Source: Dryocosmus kuriphilus
Lineage: Eukaryota > Arthropoda > Insecta > Hymenoptera > Cynipidae
Direction of reading: 5' to 3'
Length of the DNA: 64,000 nucleotides
Assembly (NCBI GenBank): GCA_038277395.1
Contig: CM076189.1
Coordinates: forward strand, 213,444,011-213,508,010
Part shown: piece after piece, positions 24,117 through 34,893 of the stretch
Layout: each line of letters opens with the position of its first letter
Numbering within the stretch: the stretch's first letter is position 1
Notes under the pieces: generated by a model
What the model saw: only the letters and a program-made list of their open reading frames with translations
Databases searched by the model: none
What the model was told of the DNA's origin: nothing
Made by a program: the position numbers and the translations under genes

Positions 24117-24788
24117 ATATTGTTTTTTCATTAATTATTAATCTTATTATTGTTAACTGTTTCTATAGAACGAGTGAAATGATTTTTTGTTGTTGTTGTA
24201 ATAACTTAAACAAAATAGGGAAGCAGTTTTATGTGAAGTGCGGAGCTTGTTGATTGTGAAACGAAAAAAAAAGGTATTTCCGTACGATTTTACAAACAAG
24301 TTACAATTTTTTAAACAACTTAAATTATTAATAATGATTTTGGACAGGACATTAATAATTATCAAATAATAATTTTTTTAACGTATGACACAACAAGCGA
24401 ACCTATAAGCAACATGCACAAATTATTTTATTGCTACTCTGACTATGAATATTACAATGTGAATACTTACCGCTATTATAATACAACATTCAGACAATAT
24501 ATTTCACTCAGCGCTTACGCTGGTTACCACTTTTTATAAAAATTAAACGTAAAATTAGACTAATCACGTTGTATTTTACATGATAAATAAGCAGGACGAG
24601 CCTGCATCTAGAGCTTCGTTAGATGACCACCAGATTTCGCATTTTCGTGCCCACCGCGAATAGCCTGGTATGAAGATTGCGTCTGTATTGGGTGATAGTG
24701 GCGACAACGAGCGGCTATTTTCGTATCTGTTTACCGAATAATCGGACAAAGTCGGGACAAACATATTGTTCAAAGATTAGGATCCTAA
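24117..24788. other. No gene seen
   Basis: AT-rich sequence with only short frames and no recognised repeat or domain. Confidence 0.4.
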
Positions 24789-25643
24789 AGTTTGCTGTAG
24801 ATATGGATTTGAGATTTACACCAAAACTTCCAGCAAAACTAAGAATCCGATCGAAAAACCGAAGAAACCTTGGATTCGTCTCCAAAATGCCCAGAGGGGA
24901 CTGTTTTTTAAACAATTTTTTAAACAAATAAATTGTTAATAACAATTTTTTTTCATTTTTTACAACAATACACTAATGGAAACTTTCGATGCTATATAAT
25001 ACTCGGTGGGTAAAAAAGTTTCTCCTCCGAAGTTGTAAAGTGACAAAAACGTATTGATAACATTCTTAACATGTACCCTAAGTGACGACACACCCATATA
25101 TGAGGCCAGATATGGATTTGAGACTTACACCAAAAATTCCAGCAAAACTAAGAGTCCGGTCGAAAAACCGAAAACACCGTTGTACTCTTAGTTTGCCGGG
25201 AATTTTTGGTGGAACATTAAAAAAACGCTGTAATTGTTTAAAAAATTGTTTTAAAAAAAGTGCTCTCTGGGCATTTTGGAGGCGAATCCAACGGGTTTTT
25301 CGATTGGGCTCTTAGTTTTGCTGGAATTTTTCGTGTAAGTCTCAAATCCATATGTGGCCTCATATATGGGTGTGTCATCACTTAGGGGACATGATAAGAT
25401 TGTTATCAATACTTTTTTGGCACTTTGCAACTTCGGAGCAGTTTGCATTAGTGTATAAATTGTTGTAAAAAATGAAAAAAAATTGTTATTAACAATTTAT
25501 TTGTTTAAAAAATTGTTTAAAAAAAAAGTACCCTCTGGGCATTTTGGAGGCGAATCGAACGGTGTTTTCGGGGTTTTTTGATCGGACTCTTAGTTTTGCT
25601 GGAATTTTTTGTGTAAATCTCAAATCCATATCTATAGCAAACT
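24789..25643. repeat. ~855-bp palindrome
   Basis: The left half (from 24789, 'aagtttgctgtagatatgg') is mirrored by the right half ending at 25643. Within each half a segment starting 'gatatggatttgaga' (24799 and again near 25109) is duplicated. The axis is near 25215. There is no transposase; it is probably a foldback or MITE-like element. Confidence 0.75.
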
Positions 25644-25649
25644 TCAGAG

Positions 25650-27430
25650 TCGTCAAAGATTGCTACTAGACGAAAAAACGTGTTACAACATGGAATACCA
25701 AGAAAGGAAGTAAAATTCACAAAGCTTTTCGACTGAATATAAATATTTAGCTTGAAAATCTCAATCACCTCTGGTTTTTTTTTTTCAAATCAGATCTTAA
25801 CACCCATAACATAAGCCACTCGAATTAATTATTTTTATTTATAGACAAAAACAGTAAAAGAGAAAAAAATTCACCACAATTTTTGAACTCACAAAAAATT
25901 TGAAGGATCCTACATCAAATTTTATTCAAAAAATAGAAGTAAAAAATATTAACCTATTAAAAACAATAAGATGCGTTTTGCTCATTGTTCAAAGGAAACC
26001 TTAAGGTATACTGAATCTGTATTGTTATAAATTTTTTTTACTTTGTACAATGGGAATATGTGTAGCAAAAAGGGATGAGATGAGCACTTTTATCGATGGT
26101 CGATCTTTTTATTGAAGAGGATTCTGTGCATGAAAAGGAAAATTTGAATGGAGCTTTTCTCTTCTATTAAAAGGTAAAAAAATATCGAACCTATATTTAA
26201 ACGCAAATTAAAAATATAAAATTTTTCAGAACCTTCTTTAAAAATCTTCTATTTATAGTTAAATTTTCATTTTGGTTCCACGACATCTAAGTTTTATTTT
26301 ATAACAATTTTTGCTAAAACACGGAAATTGAAAGATACTTTGAATATCAAAGATAAAGGAATTTACGCAAGATAGGGGGATAATTCTATTTAAAAGACTC
26401 GCAGAAGGAAAACTTGACTTACTAATGTAAACTAGAATAAAGGACTTTGAAGTACATTATGAAGTTGGAAGGACGAAATTCAAAATTGCCTAGAAAATAC
26501 ATTTTGTGTAATTTGAAGAAACTCTCAGTAAGCTCGTTCCCCTGATTTCATTTCAGATTTCATCTGTTGTAATTTTTTTAATTAGAACAGTAAGTCGTGG
26601 ATCTGAAAGAATATTTATATGTAAGGCTAATGCTGATGATGATTATTTTGAGTTTATAAAATGACATGAAATAAAATAAGGAATTGCAAAGTAAATTCAG
26701 GAATCAGGATTGGAAAGCAATATTTTGTCCGTAAAGTTCTTTGGCATCTTCGATTCAGAAACTCGTGCGTCGTTAGATTTCGCTGTCACGAATGTATCTT
26801 TCCATGAAAGTGAATTATTATGGGTGGCTTTAGGAAAATGGGAAAAGTTCCTTCTCGAGAAGCGTCAAAATGCATCGGTTTTATAAAAGATCTTCACGTT
26901 GTAGTATTTTGTGTAAGTACCACTATAAAAAGTCTTGAGAAGGATGTGTGAAAAATGGTAAATTGAAGTGTTATTCCACCAGAGGGTTGCAAAACGATCG
27001 TTTTGATCCGATATCGAGGACACCCGGATTACCCACGCAAGGGAACAGAGTCGTTAAAAATGCAGACGTGGGATATGCTGTTAGTATAAATCTGTAGGTG
27101 GGCAGTTTTCCAATGTTTATGGTTGCACATAAAAAAGTTAGAAAAAAAGATTACGAAAAAGAATGACATTTACATTTTAGTGAAAAATATTACAAAATAT
27201 TCTGAATGTGTTCAAAATGTTATAAAAATACGTCAATTAATCCCAAAAGATTTTATTTATAAGAAAATCCTATCCCCAAACTGGTCAATAAGGAAATCAG
27301 ATTCTACAGATATAACTGCGATGAATAAAAACGTTGACTTTACATCTTTCAATTATTTTTACTCTTACTGTTTCTGATGTTGACTATTCTTCAGAGAGTT
27401 CATAAAAATTGAATGAGAGAGGATACTGCC
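25650..27430. other. No gene recognised; one 14-bp perfect palindrome
   Basis: Frames are short. The 26950-27110 interval is less AT-rich than its surroundings and holds AAAACGATCGTTTT (26991-27004), a perfect palindrome. A TATA-like 'actataaaaagt' lies at 26922. A non-coding exon or regulatory element is possible but unsupported. Confidence 0.3.
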
Positions 27431-27439
27431 ATAAACCTA

Positions 27440-30030
27440 ATTCCGAGGGGTCGGCTAGGCTTAGTTTGGGTGTAGGAGGAATAAATTCTCAAAGAATACT
27501 TCGGAATTTTTGGAAATACTTTGGAATGTCTGTGAATACTTGGAATACTTAGGAATATTTCAGAATATATTTAAACGCAAATCACAAAACACTTCTCTGC
27601 ATATTTGAAATTCATGTGACTCAATTTTGGACATTTAACATTAAATTATTCAAATTAGAACATTGAACTTTCCACTTGAATAACTTGGAATATTCCATTT
27701 TTTAATTATTTAACTTTGTACAAATATTTCAAGTATTTCAAAGATTTTAAAACATTTTAGTAGATTTTACAAAGATTTCACCAAGATTTCAAAATATTTC
27801 AAGAGATTTCACAAAGACTTCAAGTATCCAAAAATTGTAGAAGATTTCCCAAAGATTTTAAAATTTTAAAGGATTTAAAAATATTTCACAAATATTTTGA
27901 AGTTCTTAAATATTTCACGAGATTTTTAAAATTTTACCCAGATTTAGAACATTTAAGAAAAATTTCAGAGATATCACAAATTTTTTTTAAGATTTTCTAA
28001 GATTTCAAATTATTTCAGGAGATTTCACAAAGATCTCAAATGTTTCAAAAGATTTTACAAATGTTTGAAAGATTTAAAATTTTTTAGAAGATTTCACAAA
28101 GAATTTAAAATTTGAAAAAATTTCAAATATTTCAAAGATCTAAAATATTTCGAGAGATTTTTCACGTTACACCCAAATTTAAAATATTTAAGAAAAATTT
28201 CAAAGATTTCAAAAGATATCACAAAAATTTCTAAGATTTTCTAAGATTTCAAATTATTAAAAATATTTCACAAAGATTTCACAAAGATTTCACAAATATT
28301 ACACAGATTTCAAAGAATGTCAAAAGATTTTAAAAGTTTTCACAAGGATTTCAATGATTTCAAAAAATGTTACAAGAGTTTCAAAGGTTTCAAATATTTT
28401 AAAGATTTTACAAGATTTCAAATTATTTCAAGAAATTTCACAAAGATTTCAAATATTTCAAGAGATTGCACAAAGAATTTAAAATTTGAAAAAATTTCAA
28501 ATATTTCAAAGATCTAAAATATTTCGAGAGATTTTTCACGTTACACCCAAATTTAAAATATTTAAGAAAAATTTCAAAGATTTCAAAAGATATCACAAAA
28601 ATTTCTAAGATTTTCTAAGATTTCAAATTATTAAAAATATTTCACAAAGATTTCACAAAGATTTCACAAATATTACACAGATTTCAAAGAATGTCAAAAG
28701 ATTTTAAAAGTTTTCACAAGGATTTCAATGATTTCAAAAAATGTTACAAGAGTTTCAAAGGTTTCAAATATTTTAAAGATTTTACAAGATTTCAAATTAT
28801 TTCAAGAAATTTCACAAAGATTTCAAATATTTCAAGAGATTGCACAAAGAATTTAAAATTTGAAAAAATTTCAAATATTTCAAAGATCTAAAATATTTCG
28901 AGAGATTTTTCACGTTACACCCAAATTTAAAATATTTAAGAAAAATGTCAAAGATTTCAAAAGATACACAAAAATTTCTAAGATTTTCTAAGATTTCAAA
29001 TTATTAAAAATATTTCACAAAGATTTCACAAATATTACACAGATTTTAAAGAATATCAAAAGATTTAAAAAGTTTTCACAAGGATTTCATTGATTTCAAA
29101 AAATGTTGCAAGAGTTTCAAAGGTTTCAAATATTTTAAAGATTTCATAAGATTTCAAATTATTTCAAGAAATTTCACAAAGGTTTCAAATATTTCAAGAG
29201 ATTGTACAAAAGTTCTAAAGATTTCAAGATCTCAAAACATGCTAGAAGATTTCACAAAGATTTGAAATAATTTCAAGAGATTTCAGTAAGATTTCAAATA
29301 TTTCAAAAGATTTCACAAAGATTTCAAATATTTTAAAAAATTTTACAAAAGTTTCAAAGGTTTTAAAACTGTTTAGAGGATTTCACAAATATTTCAAAGA
29401 TCTCAAATATTTCAAGAGATTTTAAAAGTTTCACAAAAATATTAAAGATTTCAGACAAATTTCAAAGATTTCAAACGATTTTACAAAAGTTTCAAAGATT
29501 TCAAAACATTTTTGAAGACGTCACAAAGATTGCAATGATTTTTAAAGATTTAAAAGATTTCAAAAGATATCACAAAAATTTCAAAGGATTTCAAAGATTT
29601 AAAATTATTTCAACAGATTTCACAAAGATTTAAAATGTTTCAAAATATTTTACCAGAGTTTCAAGAATTTTAAATAATTCAAAGTTTTCTAAGATTTGAA
29701 AATATTTCACAAAGATTTCAAAAGATATCACAAAAATTTCAAAATATTTCAAAAAATTTCAAATATTTCACATAGTTCCATTTTAAAATATTTAAAGAGA
29801 AAAGGGGGAAAGGAGGAAGTTTTTCGAGAACGGGGGAAAAAATGTGATTTTGAAAATGGGGAGAAAAGAGGAAAAGACTGTGATCTCTGGAATACTTAAG
29901 AATATTGGGGAATACTTCTAAATATTTTGAAATATTTAGGAATATTTTGGAATACTTGGAATATGAGGGAATGTATGGGAATACTTCATGAGTGTACGAG
30001 GAATACTTGAGTGGTCGACCCCTCGCTTGA
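27440..30030. repeat. Satellite-like region of 'AAAGATTTCA' units bordered by 'GGAATACTT' repeats
   Basis: From about 27720 to 29780 the sequence is built from ~10-20 bp variants of 'aaagatttca(caaagatttcaa)atattt'. Both borders (27490-27570 and 29880-30010) carry repeated GGAATACTT. Near the outer limits 'cgaggggtcg' (27443) and its complement 'cgacccctcg' (30015) form an inverted pair, so the whole region may be one mobile or amplified unit. All frames here are repeat-derived. Confidence 0.75.
28108..28855. repeat. Exact 374-bp tandem duplication inside the satellite
   Basis: Segments at 28108-28481 and 28482-28855 appear identical. A third copy from about 28856 has several substitutions and small deletions, so its spacing to the next landmark falls to about 360 bp. 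The identity of the first two implies very recent unequal exchange or replication slippage. Confidence 0.85.
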
Positions 30031-30414
30031 TGCTTTATTCTCAAAATGCTAGAAATATGGTTTTATTTCCATTTTGAATGGTTTAACTGAAATTTTCCTT
30101 TCTTAGCTATCTTTATTTCGTTAAAATGAAAACTATAAATAATCCCGAAATAAATGTGGCGCCCGCATTGTTTTACGTACGTTGGTGTTTGAATGTTAAT
30201 TATTATCGATTGTTCGAATGCACCTGCTCCGGGTAATATAGAAATATGGGTGGTATTGCTCTTGACCACGAATTGCCAATTCCTGTTCAGGACGTCCATT
30301 AAGTTGTGGTTAACTATCATGTATCTATGCTTTATCATGCTCACCATTATAAAATACAGTACTATACATATTTCACTATGATGGTTCTTATTTATACTTT
30401 GTGGAAATTTTTTT
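30030..30414. other. No gene recognised
   Basis: Short overlapping frames on both strands (30063-30381) have no domain. Confidence 0.35.
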
Positions 30415-31369
30415 ATAGAATTTTTCTTCTCCCCCTCCCCTCCCCCTCAGTTTTATTCGAATTCCAAAGAAAATCCCCTGCAAATTTGAGCAAAACATTT
30501 TGTTGAACATTTTGTAAATCTAAGATTTAAACGCGACGAGATATTGCAAATAATTCCGTGCTTCAGTATTTTGTCTAGAATTCCTCCACAGAATAAGAAT
30601 CAATCATAAATTTTGAGTTTCAAAAATTTTAAACCACCCTTATCGGTCCCCAAAAAAAACCCCATAAGTGACAAAGAACGTTACGTAATATTACGGTTTA
30701 TTAACGCTTGTTGAAAGTTTTTTTTTTACATAAATCATCATTATTCGGTAATTTAATAGTATCCAGTAATTTGTTAACAAATTTCAAATTAAAAAAATGT
30801 AATTTGTTTAAACATTTGATTTTTCAGGTAAGTCGCAAAAGAAACGTATTTTATAGACCTTATGAGTTCATTAATTAATCATAGCAGTAAAATAACTTGT
30901 TTAAATAATTTTACAATTATATAAATAATTCGTATTTTTTTAAATATTTAGTTTACCCAAAATTTTTAAATAAATTAAAATTGTTTAAAGAATATCATTT
31001 TGTTGAAATATTTTATTTTTGACATTTTCCGAAAGATTGCAATGTTTTTAGGTCCTACTATGTTTTCTAAGAATACTCTTTTTTTTTAACAAATTGAAAT
31101 TGTTGAAACATTTGTTTTTATTTTACTGACTGTGTGTTTTTTTTTATCGGTAGAGAGGAGAAAATGTTTTTTCTTTCTTTCAATTTTTCCACAGATTTAG
31201 TTCGTATGAGTTAAGTATCTGTTTCTTTTGTAGGAACGCTCTAAATTTTTCATGCAATTTCCAATATTATTTTGTTCAAATTTAATATTGTCATTTAAAA
31301 TATGTTACTTAAATATTTAGAATTTATAATATGTAAACAATTCCAGATAAAAATCCAAAACTGTTACTC

Positions 31370-31880
31370 CTCTCTTCGACCGTTGAATTTCACTAAATAA
31401 TTCAGCAACAAATTAGTCACTAATATAGTCGGTCTTACGGTCCATGTAAACTCAATAAAATTTCCACAAAAAAATATATATAAACATATTTATTTACAGA
31501 AAAAACCTCAACGTTTCGACCAACACTGCGGGTCTTTTTCAAGAGTCAATACAATCTAAAATTTAAAAGGGAAAAGTTTTAAAGTCACATAATTTAGAAC
31601 GTCATTAAAACTAGAATTTTATAACAAGATAAAATGGTTAATATCATACCTGAGTCTATAAATATCGAATAAAAAATATAAAAAAAAAAAAAAAAAAATA
31701 TAAAAAAACATCACTCATTCTTTTTTCAAAATAATGAAAAAAGAGAATTAAAACAAATATAAATTATTTTTCCTTAATTGAAACTTCAAAGATGTTATAG
31801 AAGCTCCAAAAATTAATAAAGTATCACATTATGCTTGAGTGATGCAAACAAGTAGACAACACAATACAGACTGGCATGAA
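31370..31880 (-). repeat. Penelope-like terminal repeat, inner left arm
   Basis: This is the near-perfect inverted copy of 32250-32760. It includes on the + strand 'cgtttcgaccaacactgcgg', a motif typical of terminal regions of Penelope-like retroelements. The arm also has an expanded poly-A tract (31680-31698) that is much reduced in the partner. Confidence 0.6.
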
Positions 31881-32012
31881 GGACAATAATAGTAGAGGTG
31901 AATTGAATAAATTGTAATAAACCTCTGATGAAAAAGCGCGTGAAAGCTTGAGAATATAAAGTTATTAGAACCAATGAATGAGCTATTAAATAAAATTTTT
32001 TTTTTAAAAATT

Positions 32013-32264
32013 TTAATTCATAATGCATTGATAAATTTGATTTACATTCATTTTTTCAGTTTTTAAGTTAATTGAATTTTTAATATGTTTATTGATATAA
32101 ATTGATTCAATAATTCTTCTTTTAAAGGTATTATTTTCCCTCGCCAAAATTTTAATGTTATCAAAATCAAAAAAATGATTAAAATTCCAAGAGTGCTGCG
32201 ACAATCCTGTATTAAAATTGCCAATATTACAATCCCTTTTGTGCTCATATAACCTGCTCTTCAT
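32013..32264 (-). pseudogene. Penelope-like element GIY-YIG C-terminal fragment
   Basis: The 83-codon minus-strand frame has the signature order of the C-terminal endonuclease region of Penelope-like elements: SRLYEHKRDC, then GLSQHSWNFNHFFDFDN, then ILARENNTFKRRIIESIYI. Reverse transcriptase and the GIY and YIG motifs themselves are absent, so only the end of the ORF survives. It sits at the axis of the palindrome between two inverted terminal-repeat copies. Partial, rearranged copies flanked by such repeats are common in this retroelement class. Confidence 0.7.
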
Positions 32265-32760
32265 GCCAGTCTGTATTGTGTTGTCTACTTGTTTGCATCA
32301 CTCAAGCATAATGTGATACTTTATTAATTTTTGGAGCTTCTATAACATCTTTGAAGTTTCAATTAAGGAAAAATAATTTATATTTGTTTTAATTCTCTTT
32401 TTTCATTATTTTGAAAAAAGAATGAGTGATGTTTTTTTATATTTTTTATATTTTTCTTCGATATTTATAGACTCAGGTATGATATTAACCATTTTATCTT
32501 GTTATAAAATTCTAGTTTTAATGACGTTCTAAATTATGTGACTTTTAAAAAACTTTTCCCTTTTAAATTTTAGATTGTATTGACTCTTGAAAAAGACCCG
32601 CAGTGTTGGTCGAAACGTTGAGGTTTTTTCTGTAAATAAATATGTTTTATATATATTTTTTTGTGGAAATTTTATTGAGTTTACATGGACCGTAAGACCG
32701 ACTATATTAGTGACTAATTTGTTGCTGAATTATTTAGAATTTAAAGAGAAAATTTATGGG
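32250..32760 (+). repeat. Penelope-like terminal repeat, inner right arm
   Basis: This is the inverted partner of 31370-31880. On this strand it reads 'aaaagacccgcagtgttggt' followed by 'cgaaacgttgagg' (32590-32623). GACC and GGTC could pair, with GAAAC following, as in hammerhead stem II and its 3' core; the 5' core CTGATGA is here CTCTTGA, so any ribozyme would be degenerate. Confidence 0.6.
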
Positions 32761-33811
32761 GACAATTACAGGTATAGCCTAGAACCCTATAAGCTTAAAG
32801 GGATAGTGTCAGATTTGTCCAGTACCTATTTTATAAATTTTCACAAAATACTATTTGAAATTGCATGAAAAATTAAAAGCTTTCCTACAAAAAAAAAGTG
32901 TAATTCATACCAATTAAATCGATAAAAAAAAATACTTAAAATTAGTCGAATAAAAAAATTGTTGAACACAAGTTCAATTTGTTTAAGCAAATAAGAGTAT
33001 GCTTATAAAACAAAGTAGGTCCTAAAAACATTGCAATCTTACAAAAAATGGCAAAAATAAAATATTTGTAAAAAATGATGTTTAAACAATTTTAATTTGT
33101 TTATACATTTAAGAGTGTTCTTAGAAAAGAAATTAGTACTTACAAATATTAAAGATTTGTCGAAAATTTGGTGAGATTGAGATAATACGTTTCTCCTGCT
33201 TTTTTCAGGTAAACTACACTTTTGAACAAATAAGTATTATTTAAATAATTTCAAAATTACTTAAACAAATTATTTTACTGTTGCGATTAATTAGGGAACT
33301 CATAACGTCTATAAAATACAATAATTTATTTTGCGACTTAACTGAACAAATAAAGTTTTAAGGAAGGAAGTTTTTTTAAACAAATCAAAATTAGTTTACA
33401 AATTACTGGATATGTTTAAATTACCTATTAATGATGATTTATGGAAAAAAAACTTTCAAAAAGGCACTTATGGGGTTTTCTTTGGGGACCCTTCAGGGTG
33501 GTTTAAAATTTCCCAACCTAAAAATGTATGATTGATTCTTATTCTCTGAGAAATTATGGACAAGATAATGAAGTACGGAATTATTTGTAATATCTCATCG
33601 CGTTTAAATCTCAGATTTACAAAAACCTCACTTTTTCCCATGTTAAATCAATGGGAAACTTCAACCCCTTTCAGCAACCCCTAAATATTAACCGATTTCG
33701 CAGATGGGATTTTTTTTTGGCATTCGAGCAAAACTGGGGGGTGAGAGCAAAGAAATTCGAAAATTGTAAAGTAATGGCCACCCTAATATATCACTCTACA
33801 TCACTATATAC

Positions 33812-34540
33812 AGGGTGTTTCATTTTAATCCCTCCACGCGAATTACTCCGTAAAATCGAATGATATCTAAAAATGACCTTTACAAATGTTGAAAGGTACA
33901 ATGGGGGGAAAATAAGGGTGACATTGAATTTGATCTTGGAGTTGATTTTCAAGGTTATTTCAAGTTCAACTTGAAATTTTTAAATGAGAACTCCTAGTTT
34001 TGACCCCGGAATCGGATAGAACGGAAAATTTTACATCCAATTAAGGTATCAAAATGACCCCATAAATAATAGGAGAAATGACAAGTTTAATCATAATTTT
34101 CAAGGTCCATTAAGAAATTCCCGTTGGACCTTGAAATAACCTTTAAAATCGACTCCAAGATCAAACTGAAAGTCATCCCCTTTAGATGCCCATCCTAAAC
34201 TTCAACAGTTGCAGAAGTCATGTTCAGATGCACTTAGTAATAGTTTGCATGAATTTTCTCTGTAAAACATCGTTTCAGTCAAAGAAAAGTCATCTTGACC
34301 TCATATATCATGTACGAGGTCATTTTGATACCTTATTTGGATGTAAAATTTTCTGTTCTATCCGATTCCTGGGGTCAAAACTAGGAGTTCCCATTTAAAA
34401 TTTTCAATTTGACCTTGAAATAACCTTGAAAATCAACTCCAAGGTCAAATTCAACGTCACCCTTATTTTTCCCTCCATTGTACCCTTCAACATTTGTAAA
34501 AGTCATTTTTAGATATCATTCGTTTTGATAGAAAATCAAT
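33812..34540. repeat. ~730-bp inverted-repeat element
   Basis: Arms at about 33855-34090 and 34300-34530 are inverted copies; 'aactcctagttttgacccc' near 33989 is mirrored near 34372-34391. The left side begins near 'atacagggtgtttcatttta', a common start of insect repeats. The interior has no gene. Confidence 0.7.
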
Positions 34541-34893
34541 CTCTATCCGAGGGTAAATTATAACGAAATGAAATTAATCATTTTTACAGTAGAATCTCCT
34601 TTTTCACTTTCCTGTTATAATGCCAATGAAACAGTTCGATGTGTATAAATGACCAGGTTCTATCTTGGTAACCATATTGAAAGGTTCTAGCTCGTCGGAA
34701 AAATCTGAAAACTTGCAAATTAACAAGTTAGTTGTATGGAAAATGGCGCCCTCCCATGAGATAGAACCTTTCTAGTTGCAAGCTCCGAGATAGAACCTTT
34801 TCATCTGGATACTTCGAATTGTAAATTCAAGAAAATCCTTTTAAATTTATCAGTTTCGAAACTGATAAAGGAAGCTTCAAAATTTATATAATT

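Larger units (their letters stand above)
30415..33765. mobile_element. ~3.3-kb compound palindrome around a Penelope-like fragment
   Basis: Outer arms (about 30415-31340 and 32790-33765) are diverged inverted copies; 'taaatctaagatttaaacgcg' at 30515 is mirrored near 33602-33622. Inner arms (about 31370-31880 and 32250-32760) are nearly identical inverted copies. The axis is near 32065. The central ~370 bp encodes the end of a GIY-YIG-type protein. Outer and inner arms have clearly different divergence, so at least two events built the structure. Confidence 0.75.

Noticed and set aside
28317..28891. Two identical 66-codon proteins
   Set aside because: They reflect the exact 374-bp satellite duplication; the sequence is simple Lys/Phe-rich repeat translation.
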